Source: Gammaproteobacteria bacterium (GTDB lineage Bacteria > Pseudomonadota > Gammaproteobacteria > Enterobacterales > Alteromonadaceae). Taken from it: a stretch of 59,060 bases of DNA. The stretch covers positions 1-59,060 of the forward strand of contig JAFLDV010000028.1 of assembly GCA_017302255.1 (NCBI GenBank), written 5' to 3'. A model generated the notes under the pieces. It was given only the letters and a program-made list of their open reading frames with translations. It had not been told where the DNA came from and made no database searches. Below, one piece after another: positions 9,426-18,008 of this stretch. The translations under genes and the position numbers were made by a program. Every line of letters begins with the position of its first letter. Position 1 is the stretch's first letter.

Positions 9426-10961
9426 ATGAAAGTCAGAGCTCAAATTGGCATGGTGCTGAACCTCGATAAGTGCATCGGCTGCCACACTTGCTCCATTACG
9501 TGTAAAAACGTTTGGACCTCGCGTGAAGGCGTGGAATATGCGTGGTTCAACAACGTTGAAACAAAACCTGGCATTGGTTTTCCTAAAGAATGGGAAAACC
9601 AACAAAAATGGCATGGTGGCTGGGTTAAAAACTCAAGCGGAGAATTAGAACTACGCATCGGTGGCAAACGTCGGGTGTTGGCGAACATTTTCGCTAACCC
9701 TGACTTACCGGAAATCGACGATTATTATGAACCTTTTGATTTTGATTATCAGCATCTGCACACAGCAGCTGATAGCAAGCATCAACCGGTTGCGCGCCCG
9801 CGCTCGTTAATTACCGGCAAACGCATGGAGAAAATCGAATGGGGTCCAAACTGGGAAGAAATTCTTGGGACTGAATTCGAAAAACGGAAGAAAGATCAGA
9901 ACTTTAATGACGTGGTGCAAAAAGACATTTACGGTCAATTCGAAAAGACCTTTATGATGTATTTACCACGTCTATGTGAACACTGCCTCAATCCAGCTTG
10001 TGTCGCCGCCTGCCCTTCAGGCGCGGCCTACAAACGGGAAGAAGACGGTATCGTTCTGATAGACCAAGATAAATGCCGTGGATGGCGGATGTGCGTTTCA
10101 GCATGTCCATACAAAAAAATCTATTACAACTGGAAAACCGGTAAGTCAGAAAAATGTACATTTTGCTTCCCTCGTATTGAAGCGGGTATGCCTACAGTAT
10201 GTTCAGAAACTTGTGTGGGACGTATTCGTTATCTTGGGGTGTTGTTATACGACGCTGACCAGATTGCGAAGGCTGCAGGTGTTGCTGATGAAAAAGACTT
10301 GTATCAAGCCCAGCTTGATATGTTCTTAGACCCGACAGATCCTAAGGTAATCGCTGCGGCTCAAGCTGAAGGTATTCCTGATAATTGGATTAAAGCTGCA
10401 CAGCAAAGCCCGGTGTATATGATGGCAATGGAATGGAAAGTAGCACTACCACTGCATCCTGAGTATCGGACTTTACCAATGGTTTGGTATATCCCGCCAC
10501 TGTCACCGATTCAAAGTGCCGTGCAAGCGGGTCATGTTGGTACCAATGGTGAAATTCCGGACCTAAAATCATTGCGCATTCCGCTTCGTTACCTCGCGAA
10601 CATGTTAACAGCAGGCGACGAAAAACCAGTGGTGCGCGCACTTGAACGCATGATTGCTATGCGTGCATTTAAACGCGCTCAACAAGTTGACGGTGTCGAG
10701 GATCTCGATGTCTTGAAACAAGTAGGTTTGACATCTCACCAAGTTGAAGAAATGTATCGATACATGGCTCTGGCCAATTACGAAGATCGTTTCGTGATCC
10801 CAAGTAGTCATCGTGCCTATGCAGAAAACGCCTACGACTTGAAGAGCTCTTGCGGCTTCAGTTTTGGTAATGGCTGCGGCGACGGCAATAACTCGGTTAA
10901 CCTGTTTGGCGCTAAAGCAAAAGGCGTTCGGCAAGTCATCCCTGTAGAAATTAAGGATTAA
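9426..10961 (+). CDS. narH: Respiratory nitrate reductase beta subunit NarH
   Basis: The 511-residue iron-sulfur subunit carries electrons from NarI hemes to NarG. Four cysteine groups are visible: CIGCHTCSITCKN near residue 16, CEHCLNPACVAACPSGA near 184, KCRGWRMCVSACPY near 217, and CTFCFPRIEAG...CSETC near 244. The third has tryptophan in place of a cysteine, the known signature of the [3Fe-4S] cluster of NarH. GGAG precedes the ATG. It follows narG by 15 bases and narJ begins three bases after its stop. Confidence 0.98.
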   Translation: MKVRAQIGMVLNLDKCIGCHTCSITCKNVWTSREGVEYAWFNNVETKPGIGFPKEWENQQKWHGGWVKNSSGELELRIGGKRRVLANIFANPDLPEIDDYYEPFDFDYQHLHTAADSKHQPVARPRSLITGKRMEKIEWGPNWEEILGTEFEKRKKDQNFNDVVQKDIYGQFEKTFMMYLPRLCEHCLNPACVAACPSGAAYKREEDGIVLIDQDKCRGWRMCVSACPYKKIYYNWKTGKSEKCTFCFPRIEAGMPTVCSETCVGRIRYLGVLLYDADQIAKAAGVADEKDLYQAQLDMFLDPTDPKVIAAAQAEGIPDNWIKAAQQSPVYMMAMEWKVALPLHPEYRTLPMVWYIPPLSPIQSAVQAGHVGTNGEIPDLKSLRIPLRYLANMLTAGDEKPVVRALERMIAMRAFKRAQQVDGVEDLDVLKQVGLTSHQVEEMYRYMALANYEDRFVIPSSHRAYAENAYDLKSSCGFSFGNGCGDGNNSVNLFGAKAKGVRQVIPVEIKD

Positions 10962-10964
10962 GCC

Positions 10965-11705
10965 ATGCAACTGTTACAGGTCATCTCATTATTGCTTGAT
11001 TATCCAACAGAAGATTTGACGAAAAGCCGTCAAGAAATAGTTGAGTTAATAAGTAAAAGTTCTTTGTCAGAGACCTGTCGCCAAGCGTTGCTGCACTTTG
11101 TGCAGCAACGGTTTAATGGCGACTTGATGGAATGGCAAGCTGATTATGACAGCTTGTTTGAACGGGGACGCTCGTTAAGTCTTTTGTTATTTGAACACTT
11201 ACACGGAGAATCTCGCGACCGTGGTCAAGCCATGGTTGATTTGCAAGCACAATACAAAAGTGCCGGTCTAGAGATTTCTTTAAAGGAACTTCCTGATTAT
11301 GTGCCACTTTACTTAGAGTTTTTGTCCACGCAAGGCGATGAGAATGCAAAATACGGCCTGCAAGAAGTTGCGCCTATTTTGGGTCTATTGGCAGCTCGCC
11401 TACATCAACGTGATTGCGACTACCAAGTGCTATTTAATGCGCTGTTAGAAGTGTCGGAAGCAGACATAGATGTTACTGATTTACTAAAGCAGATCAGTGC
11501 TGAAAAACGCGATGACACACCAAAAGAGCTCGACAAAGTGTGGGAAGAGGAAATGGTGAGCTTTATGTCGGCACAGTCCGAAAACAGCTGCCCAAGTAGC
11601 CAACACAAACCGAGCGAAGGCCAACGACGTGACCAATTTGTTCCAATCAATACTGATTTGTTAAACGCATCCTCGCTCGCGCGAAATGCAGGAGTTTCAT
11701 CATGA
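10965..11705 (+). CDS. narJ: Nitrate reductase assembly chaperone NarJ
   Basis: A 246-residue cytoplasmic chaperone, all-helical, that binds NarG, allows molybdenum-cofactor insertion and times the attachment of NarGH to NarI. The characteristic segment LPDYVPLYLEFLS (about residues 107-119) is present. It is not part of the final enzyme. The C-terminal 40 residues are polar and probably disordered. Its stop overlaps the narI start by four bases (ATGA), indicating translational coupling. Confidence 0.95.
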   Translation: MQLLQVISLLLDYPTEDLTKSRQEIVELISKSSLSETCRQALLHFVQQRFNGDLMEWQADYDSLFERGRSLSLLLFEHLHGESRDRGQAMVDLQAQYKSAGLEISLKELPDYVPLYLEFLSTQGDENAKYGLQEVAPILGLLAARLHQRDCDYQVLFNALLEVSEADIDVTDLLKQISAEKRDDTPKELDKVWEEEMVSFMSAQSENSCPSSQHKPSEGQRRDQFVPINTDLLNASSLARNAGVSS

Positions 11706-12391
11706 CGCATTTTGATACCTTTGCTTTTGGCATCTATCCCTACATAGCGATGGCTGTGCTGTTTCTAGGTAGTTGGGTTCGCTATGACCGCGAACAATAT
11801 ACTTGGAAAACTAGTTCTAGCCAGCTTTTAGAGAAAAAACAACTACGAAAAGGCAGCTACGCCTTTCACATCGGCGTCATTGCCATTCTGATGGGCCACG
11901 GTGTCGGCTTACTGACCCCCCCAGAGGTATGGCATTTAGTCGGAATTGATGCGCCAACCAAACAACTCATCGCGATGGGTGTTGGTGGATTCTTCGGCTT
12001 GATTTGTTTATATGGATTAGTCACCTTACTGCTAAGACGTTTGAACAACCCGAGAGTGCGTGCAACCAGCAGCACGATGGACATTGCCATCTTATGGCTT
12101 CTGCTTGCACAACTACTGTTAGGCCTTGGTTCAATTTTTGTATCTGCAGGCCATTTAGATGGGCATGAAATGTTGAAATTAATGGCCTGGGCGCAGAATA
12201 CCGTAACCTTTAATAGCACAGCTGCGGTGGTTGCGATTTCCGACGTACACTGGATTTTCAAAGCGCACATCTTTTTAGGTATGACGTTATTTGTCGTTTT
12301 CCCATTTAGTCGATTGGTCCATATGTTTAGTGTGCCACTGCAATATATTCGCCGGCCGCACCAAATAGTCCGTCAACGGTCATCACGTTAA
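11702..12391 (+). CDS. narI: Respiratory nitrate reductase gamma subunit NarI
   Basis: A 229-residue membrane diheme cytochrome b (E. coli 225) that oxidises quinol at the periplasmic side and passes electrons to NarH. Five hydrophobic segments are visible, with histidines suited to heme ligation in the second (HIGVIAILMGHG) and fifth (HIFLGMTLFVVFPFSRLVHMF) segments. Together with the anaerobic ubiquinone genes at 18-20.7 kb this gives a complete quinol-to-nitrate chain. It is followed by a strong hairpin and then the foldase gene. Confidence 0.97.
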   Translation: MTHFDTFAFGIYPYIAMAVLFLGSWVRYDREQYTWKTSSSQLLEKKQLRKGSYAFHIGVIAILMGHGVGLLTPPEVWHLVGIDAPTKQLIAMGVGGFFGLICLYGLVTLLLRRLNNPRVRATSSTMDIAILWLLLAQLLLGLGSIFVSAGHLDGHEMLKLMAWAQNTVTFNSTAAVVAISDVHWIFKAHIFLGMTLFVVFPFSRLVHMFSVPLQYIRRPHQIVRQRSSR

Positions 12392-12400
12392 TAGCAAGAT

Positions 12401-12433
12401 AAGTCGAGGACAATCAGTTATGGTCCTCGACTT
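12401..12433 (+). terminator. Strong hairpin between narI and the foldase gene
   Basis: AAGTCGAGGAC and GTCCTCGACTT form 11-bp perfect arms with an 11-base loop, followed only by TCAAA rather than a T-run. It could be a partial terminator or an mRNA-processing and stabilising structure that lowers foldase expression relative to narGHJI. Confidence 0.55.
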
Positions 12434-12456
12434 TCAAATACAAAGAAGGGATCCCC

Positions 12457-13206
12457 ATGATCACGGTGAACCAAGAAGTTATTGCTGAGGCCGATATTTT
12501 TGCCGAAATGCAGTATCATCCCGCATCCTCAAAACGCCAAGCAATGGTAGATGCCGCGCAAAGCCTAATAATTTCGACACTTTTACGTCAACAAGCTCAC
12601 AAGTCTGGATATGTTGAAGTGGAAGACGATATCGCTATAGAGCAATTATTGTCACAACAGGTCGATGTTCCGACAGCAAACAGCATTGAATGTCAAAGTT
12701 ACTATCAGCAGAACCCAGAACGTTTCTTTAGCTCACCACTGTTAGAAGTGCGTCACATCTTGTTGGCATGTCCGCCAGATGATGCACAAGGGCGGATAGA
12801 TGCCAACGACAGCGCCAAAGCGCTCATTACGCAGTTACAAAATGGCGAAAGCTTCGCCAAGTTAAGTCAGACGTTTTCTGCGTGTAGTACCAAAGATAGT
12901 GGCGGCTTATTAGGCCAAGTAAGTAAGGGACAAACAGTTCCTGAACTTGAAAGAGTATTGATGAAATTGCCAATTGGCTTACACCTTCATCCCTTAGAAA
13001 CTAGGTATGGTATCCACATAGTTGAAGTTTTAGAGCGGATCGACGGTCAACAATTGCCTTTTGTCGCAGTGCAACAACGCATTGCCGATTATCTTAATGA
13101 GAAAGTCCGCCGAAAAGCTGTTGCACAATATATTCACCAGCTAGTAGCGACTGCCGAAATCGAAGGTTTTGATTTTAATATTGAAGCAAGTCCATTAATG
13201 CAGTGA
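12457..13206 (+). CDS. PpiC-type peptidyl-prolyl cis-trans isomerase of the nar cluster
   Basis: A 249-residue parvulin-family protein. The N-terminal half is helical and NifM/SurA-like; the parvulin domain covers about residues 95-205, with VRHILLAC, the FAKLSQTFSAC segment and GGLLGQVSKGQ. No signal peptide is seen, so a cytoplasmic role is likely. Genes of this type follow narI in Pseudomonas and several other proteobacteria and are thought to help nitrate reductase folding, although the role is not settled. AGGGAT precedes the ATG. Expression probably comes partly from the nar promoter past the preceding hairpin. Confidence 0.85.
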   Translation: MITVNQEVIAEADIFAEMQYHPASSKRQAMVDAAQSLIISTLLRQQAHKSGYVEVEDDIAIEQLLSQQVDVPTANSIECQSYYQQNPERFFSSPLLEVRHILLACPPDDAQGRIDANDSAKALITQLQNGESFAKLSQTFSACSTKDSGGLLGQVSKGQTVPELERVLMKLPIGLHLHPLETRYGIHIVEVLERIDGQQLPFVAVQQRIADYLNEKVRRKAVAQYIHQLVATAEIEGFDFNIEASPLMQ

Positions 13207-13325
13207 GAACAACGATAAAAATGACGTCGGCTGGATACTTTATCAACGTAAAGTGTCCGGCACTCTGTTGCTATTTGCCTGCCATTTAATTTTACCCACT
13301 TAGTGATACACCCATGTCCCACACC

Positions 13326-13341
13326 TACCAAAATTTAGGTA
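13326..13341 (+). promoter_or_regulatory. NarL/NarP-type 7-2-7 site upstream of the first porin gene
   Basis: TACCAAAATTTAGGTA has TACC and GGTA ends in the 7-2-7 layout. A partial FNR-like word (TTGAT-TTAA-TTGGT) follows at 13347-13360 and a TATAAT -10 element lies at 13389-13394. This suggests that the porin gene at 13428 has its own nitrate-responsive promoter. Confidence 0.55.
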
Positions 13342-13427
13342 TTCGATTGATTTAATTGGTATTTTTAACTTGATAAATAAAAATCCTATATAATCTGCGA
13401 CAAGAATCGTCAAGAAGGATAGAAGTT

Positions 13428-14615
13428 ATGAAAGCAAGTTCATGGTTATTGCCTGTTGCATTTTTAACAAGTTGCGGAGTCGCAGCATCGGCAGAACAGG
13501 CACTAAAAGACAGTACTGTTAAATTCAATTTTAGATACCGATTGGAACAAGCAAACCCAGATAATTCGCAAGAGACGGCTCTTGCATCGACTTTACGAAG
13601 CCGTATCAGCATCCAAACTGGCAAATGGCAATTCACTGACAATCAAAGCCTGAAAGCACTCGTCGAATACGATAACGTGACAAATCTGGGTGGTGAAACA
13701 TATAACAGTACGGTTAACGGCAATAGTAGTTACGCAACTATTGCAGACCCAAGCGGTACCGATTTGAATCAAGTGGCACTTCAATACGCTTATACCAAAG
13801 GAGGCCAAGTCACGATTGGTCGCCAGCGGTTAAATCTGTTAAACCAACGTTTTATCGGCAGCGTCGGTTGGCGGCAAAATGAACAAACTTTTGATGGCTT
13901 GCGTGTAGAGCAACAGCTCAGTGACAACTGGCAAATTGACGTGGCGTCTTTACACAATGCTAACCGCGTATTTGGACCAGAGGGTTCAGCTGCCGATTTG
14001 CACGGCCGGTTTAATGTCGCTCATCTAAATTGGGCTATCGCACCAAAACATAGTGCTAGCGCTTTTTACTACGACACCGATTTTGACACCCTACTGAGTC
14101 GAAGCAGCAACACCACAGGAGTCGACTATCAAGGTGAACAAAATGCATGGAAATGGCAGCTAAGCGCAGCCCGGCAGCAAGACGCGCACGCAGCTACCAA
14201 TAACTACCAACTGAACTATCATCGTTTAGAAACAAGCTACAAGCTGCAAAAATTGACATTCAAAGTATGGCAAGAACGTTTGGCTAGTGATGGTACCAAT
14301 GCCTTTCAAACGCCATTTGCGACTTTACATGCCTTTCAGGGTTTTGCTGACATGTTTTTAACCACCCCTACTCAAGGGATCCGAGAAAATGCACTACAAG
14401 TTGGCTACCCAGTTATGGGTGTGAAATCGACGCTTAGTTATCATCAATTTGACGCTGACGTTGGCAGTGCAAAACTGGGATCTGAGATTGATGCGACTGC
14501 TAGCTATGATATTTCAGAAAACTTACAGATGATGGCGAAACTTGCTTTTTATCAAGCTGATACTTATCAAGTCGATACACATAAAGTTTGGTTAATGTTT
14601 AGCTATCAGCTATAG
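13428..14615 (+). CDS. Outer-membrane beta-barrel porin, alginate-export-like family, candidate nitrate/nitrite porin
   Basis: A 395-residue precursor with a signal peptide (about 1-22, ending ASA) followed by amphipathic beta-strands and a C-terminal hydrophobic-aromatic strand (VWLMFSYQL), the usual barrel-assembly signal. Conserved phrases such as DPSGTDLNQ, GRQRLNL and GSVGWRQNEQTFD resemble the alginate-export barrel family. A paralogue sharing the same phrases lies at 46497-47765 beside nirBD. Its placement directly after narGHJI and its own NarL-type site suggest that it passes nitrate or nitrite; the substrate is an inference. AAGGAT precedes the ATG. Confidence 0.8.
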   Translation: MKASSWLLPVAFLTSCGVAASAEQALKDSTVKFNFRYRLEQANPDNSQETALASTLRSRISIQTGKWQFTDNQSLKALVEYDNVTNLGGETYNSTVNGNSSYATIADPSGTDLNQVALQYAYTKGGQVTIGRQRLNLLNQRFIGSVGWRQNEQTFDGLRVEQQLSDNWQIDVASLHNANRVFGPEGSAADLHGRFNVAHLNWAIAPKHSASAFYYDTDFDTLLSRSSNTTGVDYQGEQNAWKWQLSAARQQDAHAATNNYQLNYHRLETSYKLQKLTFKVWQERLASDGTNAFQTPFATLHAFQGFADMFLTTPTQGIRENALQVGYPVMGVKSTLSYHQFDADVGSAKLGSEIDATASYDISENLQMMAKLAFYQADTYQVDTHKVWLMFSYQL

Positions 14616-14673
14616 ATGCAATACTTTTTCACTACCATTTTATAGATTTTGAGTAACTCATGACTCACTCGGC

Positions 14674-14690
14674 CCGACAGCTACTGTCGG
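14674..14690 (+). terminator. Hairpin after the first porin gene
   Basis: CCGACAG and CTGTCGG form a 7-bp stem with a CTA loop, followed by ATTTTAC. It precedes a stronger terminator and may act in tandem with it. Confidence 0.5.
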
Positions 14691-14697
14691 ATTTTAC

Positions 14698-14733
14698 AGC
14701 GCCAATCTAGGCTCAGTTGGCGCTCTTTTTTTT
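14698..14733 (+). terminator. Intrinsic terminator of the first porin gene
   Basis: AGCGCCAA (14698-14705) and TTGGCGCT (14717-14724) form a perfect 8-bp stem followed by C and a run of eight or nine T. It separates the porin from the nrdG promoter. Confidence 0.9.
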
Positions 14734-14866
14734 GCAAGAATAACATTCGCACTTCGTAAAAATTCCCAGCGGTCCAGCAACTCGCATATTCCCTCTTTAA
14801 TTTTCGTCCTCATCTCCCTCAAGTCTTTGATTAATTCACGCAAATAAATAGCTTCCTGTCAGCCGC

Positions 14867-14882
14867 TACTCCCGATGGGGTA
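14867..14882 (+). promoter_or_regulatory. NarL/NarP-type 7-2-7 site upstream of nrdG
   Basis: TACTCCCGATGGGGTA has TACTCCC and TGGGGTA in the inverted 7-2-7 layout. Its centre is 39 bases upstream of the centre of a perfect FNR box, giving a composite anaerobic and nitrate-responsive promoter. Confidence 0.6.
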
Positions 14883-14906
14883 TCAGACTCTTTTCCCTTA
14901 AAATAA

Positions 14907-14920
14907 TTGATCTAGATCAA
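14907..14920 (+). promoter_or_regulatory. FNR box upstream of nrdG-nrdD
   Basis: TTGATCTAGATCAA is a perfect match to TTGAT-N4-ATCAA. As a class II activator site at -41.5 it predicts transcription from about 14955, which places the upstream TTG at 14960 too close to be a likely start codon and supports ATG 14990 for nrdG. Confidence 0.85.
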
Positions 14921-14989
14921 ACTCCAAACGTGCCGGAAACTTAAGCTAAACACAACATATTGTGGCAAGAATTCATTAAGAAACTAAAT

Positions 14990-15502
14990 ATGGTGCCTCA
15001 GCTAAAATACTGCGCAGAACAAGTTGTGCTACAAGAGATCCCAGGTGAAGTCTGTCTTAGCTTCCTTATCAGTGGCTGCCCAATCGGCTGCGCTGGTTGT
15101 CATAGCGTTGATAGTTGGGATGCTGAATTCGGCACAGCAATTAACAGATTCGTACTGCTGGAAAAAATAGAACAATCTCGTTCACTGATTACCGGTGTTC
15201 TATTCATGGGTGGTGAGTGGGCTTCGGAATTCCTTATTCCTTTGCTGCAATGCTGCCGGGAATTTGAACTTAAGACCGCCTTATATACTGGCCTAGACTA
15301 CTGCCCTAGTGAGTTACTGCCCTATCTTGATTTTGTGAAGACTGGTCGATGGATTAAAGAATTAGGCGGCTTAGAACAACCTGGTACCAACCAACGATTA
15401 ATCGACTTACGGCAGAGTGTTTGCTTAAACCCACTGTTTTGGCAAGCGCCAGAGCTCCCCTTTGCAATGTCATTAACCAATATAAATATAACTTTCGACT
15501 AG
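14990..15502 (+). CDS. nrdG: Anaerobic ribonucleotide reductase activating protein NrdG
   Basis: A 170-residue radical-SAM activase that generates the glycyl radical on NrdD. The cluster motif is ISGCPIGCAGCHS (C-x3-C-x2-C), followed by a short radical-SAM core with FMGGEWASEF. It lacks the rest of a full TIM barrel, as expected for NrdG. A TTG at 14960 would add ten residues, but the inferred transcription start argues against it. The gene lies 25 bases before nrdD. Normally nrdG follows nrdD in enterobacteria, so the order here is reversed. Confidence 0.93.
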   Translation: MVPQLKYCAEQVVLQEIPGEVCLSFLISGCPIGCAGCHSVDSWDAEFGTAINRFVLLEKIEQSRSLITGVLFMGGEWASEFLIPLLQCCREFELKTALYTGLDYCPSELLPYLDFVKTGRWIKELGGLEQPGTNQRLIDLRQSVCLNPLFWQAPELPFAMSLTNINITFD

Positions 15503-15527
15503 CTCACCACCATTTGAGGGAACCACC

Positions 15528-17372
15528 ATGCAGGCATTTACTCCAGAACAACTTACGCAAAAAATCGGATTTATTCAAAACTATGTGCACGCAAATAACG
15601 CAGCAGATGGTTCAAAACTTGATGCAAATGCCAATGTGACACAGAAGAACATCGCAACGCTTGAAGCAGAGTTAATGAAAGATTGTTTCATTCAAGTCAA
15701 TCGCGCGTTGGTGCAAGAAAAGATTGCCACCCTCTTTGGTCAAGAGCTCGCTCAAGAGTATGCACGGCAAATCCGCGATCACGAGATTTATGTTCATGAT
15801 GAAACTAGCCTCAAGCCATATTGTGTGTCAGTGACCATGTATCCTTTTTTATTGGACGGTTTAACTAAATTGGGTGGCGAATCCGCCGCCCCTAAACACA
15901 TCGAGTCGTTCTGTGGCTGCTTCGTTAACTTCGTATTTGCGGTGTCGAGTCAATTTGCCGGTGCAGTAGCAACCGTTGAGTTTCTCACATATTTCGATTA
16001 TTTCGCTCGCAAAGATTATGGTGATGAATATCTAACAACCCACAAAAAACAAATTGAGAATCACCTACAACATGTTGTGTACGCGTTAAATCAGCCAGCT
16101 GCTGCCCGCGGTTACCAAAGTGTATTTTGGAATATCTCAGTGTATGACCAGTTTTATTTCGATAGCATGTTTCAGAACTTTGTTTTCCCAGATTTCTCGG
16201 CACCAAGTTGGCAAAGTGTATCGTCACTACAACTGTTTTTCCTGAAGTGGTTTAATCAAGAGCGCAGCAAGGCAGTACTGACATTTCCTGTGGTAACAGT
16301 TGCAATGCTTAGTGATGGCATAAAATGTAAAGACCGGGATTTTGCAACAGCTATCGCCAATGAGATGGCAGAAAGTAACAGTTTCTTTGTTTATCTCTCG
16401 GAAAGTCCAGATTCATTAGCTTCATGCTGTCGCCTTCGGAGTGAGATTAGTGACCGAACATTCTCCTACTCTTTGGGTGCCGGCGGTGTAGCTACTGGCT
16501 CCATCAATGTAATAACTCTGAATATGAATCGATTAATTCAAGACGGACGGGACCTTAGCTGTGAAGTTAAGAAAATCCAAAAATATCAAGTCGCCTATCG
16601 GCAACTGATGGAAGACTATCAAAAAGCCGGAATGCTCACTGTTTACGATGCTGGTTTTATAAGTTTGGACAAACAATTTCTGACTATCGGTATTAACGGT
16701 ATGGTAGAAGCAGCAGAGTATTTAGGCATTCACGCCAGCAATAACCCACAATACTTAAGTTTTGTTAGAGAACAGCTTCAAGTAATTTATTCTTCGAATC
16801 AGGCTGCAAGAGCGGAGTTTGGCTACCTGTTTAACACTGAATTTGTGCCAGCTGAAAATCTTGGAATTAAAAACGCGAAGTGGGATAAAGCAGATGGTTA
16901 TCGAGTGAAGCGCGATTGCTATAACTCCTATTTTTATGTGGTGGAAGATGACGAAACAAATATTCTTGATAAGTTCGTTTTGCACGGGCGCAGCTTATTG
17001 GAGTATTTGGATGGTGGGTCAGCATTACATCTAAATCTCGAAGAAAAATTGCATTGTCAGGGTAATCTCGCGCTTCTAGATCTTGCCGCTCGGGCCGGCT
17101 GCAACTATTTCTGTATTAATGTAAAAATCACTATTTGCAATCAATGTGACCATATCGATAAAAGGACGCTTGCTCATTGTGTTAAATGTAATAGTGCTGA
17201 CGTCGACTACGGAACTCGAATTATTGGTTATTTAAAGCGAGTTTCGGCATTTAGCCAAGGACGACGGGCCGAGCAGCGGCGCCGACATTATCATATGACT
17301 GAATCGCATACAGCAAACAAACAGGCTGCTCTGAGAGAGCCGGCATCAAAAGCGACAGAACCTAATAATTAA
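15528..17372 (+). CDS. nrdD: Anaerobic (class III) ribonucleoside-triphosphate reductase NrdD
   Basis: A 614-residue oxygen-sensitive enzyme that makes deoxynucleotides with a glycyl radical. The C-terminus has the zinc cysteines in CNQC and CVKC and the radical loop GTRIIGYLKR (about residues 566-575). The substrate-site cysteines lie in FCGCF and elsewhere. It is shorter than E. coli NrdD (712) and appears to lack an N-terminal ATP-cone, so allosteric control is probably different. GAGGGA precedes the ATG. Its control by FNR and possibly NarL ties DNA precursor synthesis to anaerobic nitrate growth. Confidence 0.93.
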   Translation: MQAFTPEQLTQKIGFIQNYVHANNAADGSKLDANANVTQKNIATLEAELMKDCFIQVNRALVQEKIATLFGQELAQEYARQIRDHEIYVHDETSLKPYCVSVTMYPFLLDGLTKLGGESAAPKHIESFCGCFVNFVFAVSSQFAGAVATVEFLTYFDYFARKDYGDEYLTTHKKQIENHLQHVVYALNQPAAARGYQSVFWNISVYDQFYFDSMFQNFVFPDFSAPSWQSVSSLQLFFLKWFNQERSKAVLTFPVVTVAMLSDGIKCKDRDFATAIANEMAESNSFFVYLSESPDSLASCCRLRSEISDRTFSYSLGAGGVATGSINVITLNMNRLIQDGRDLSCEVKKIQKYQVAYRQLMEDYQKAGMLTVYDAGFISLDKQFLTIGINGMVEAAEYLGIHASNNPQYLSFVREQLQVIYSSNQAARAEFGYLFNTEFVPAENLGIKNAKWDKADGYRVKRDCYNSYFYVVEDDETNILDKFVLHGRSLLEYLDGGSALHLNLEEKLHCQGNLALLDLAARAGCNYFCINVKITICNQCDHIDKRTLAHCVKCNSADVDYGTRIIGYLKRVSAFSQGRRAEQRRRHYHMTESHTANKQAALREPASKATEPNN

Positions 17373-17396
17373 AATACCGCTTAGTAGGTAGATTCT

Positions 17397-17420
17397 GACT
17401 GCTCCTTTCGGGGAGCAGTC
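17397..17420 (+). terminator. Hairpin after nrdD
   Basis: GACTGCTCC (17397-17405) and GGAGCAGTC (17412-17420) form a 9-bp stem with a six-base loop, without a T-run. It may be a processing hairpin or weak terminator before the small gene at 17514. Confidence 0.5.
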
Positions 17421-17513
17421 GCAGTCTTGGCAAATTGTTAAACTTACTGACAATAGGCTCCCCCTATCATGCTCAATCTATTACGAGCGCAACTTATTTA
17501 GAGGACTGTCATT

Positions 17514-17963
17514 ATGGCGTGCCAACATACAACGCATCAATCGCATACCGATCATCAACTCGTGCTAACGAGCTATCAAGATTTCATTAATGCTGCACAG
17601 TCACAACCCGAGCCGCAGCGCCTATTATGGGTCTTCGCCAAAGCCGAGTTACCGAACGGATATACCGATAGTCAACTGGCGTTATTTCAACAAGGGCATG
17701 GTGGCGCACTTGATACAGTGTTGTGTGTCGACAAATTACCGGAAGAAGTTATCGACTTTAATACAATCGTCGAAGAGTCTGCTGCAACTGGGGCACAATG
17801 GGATATTGCTTTTGTTGGCAGTATGGCCGGTCGAGCTGGCATAGCGCCAAATAGTGATGAGGCTGAACAGCCGCTACGGATGATGCTAAAACAAATCCAA
17901 GCTGGAATTATTGCTGACTTTTTAACCTTCGACCGTCAAGGTCAATTGGTTAAACTGCTTTAA
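17514..17963 (+). CDS. Conserved small protein linked to anaerobic genes, function unknown
   Basis: A 149-residue soluble protein. The core contains QPEPQRLLWVFAKAELP, a GGALDTVLCVDKLPEE segment and a C-terminal AEQPLRMMLKQIQAG followed by ADFLTFDRQG. I recall similar proteins from beta- and gammaproteobacteria that databases have named ribonucleotide reductase subunit alpha, but no reductase domain is visible, so that name should not be relied on. The N-terminal 14 residues are His-rich (ACQHTTHQSHTDHQ) and could bind metal. AGAGGA precedes the ATG. It lies 141 bases after nrdD on the same strand and may be cotranscribed or have its own promoter. Confidence 0.75.
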   Translation: MACQHTTHQSHTDHQLVLTSYQDFINAAQSQPEPQRLLWVFAKAELPNGYTDSQLALFQQGHGGALDTVLCVDKLPEEVIDFNTIVEESAATGAQWDIAFVGSMAGRAGIAPNSDEAEQPLRMMLKQIQAGIIADFLTFDRQGQLVKLL

Positions 17964-18008
17964 AGCCGTCCCAGTTAACCAATTTATCCGTATGCAGAAC
18001 GCCCCTAA

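Noticed and set aside
5682-13206. Assimilatory or periplasmic nitrate reductase
   Set aside because: NarH, NarI and the FS0 histidine ligand of NarG are specific to the membrane-bound respiratory enzyme.
14960-14989. TTG-initiated N-terminal extension of NrdG
   Set aside because: The FNR box predicts a transcript start near 14955, leaving no room for a ribosome site; ATG 14990 fits the family.
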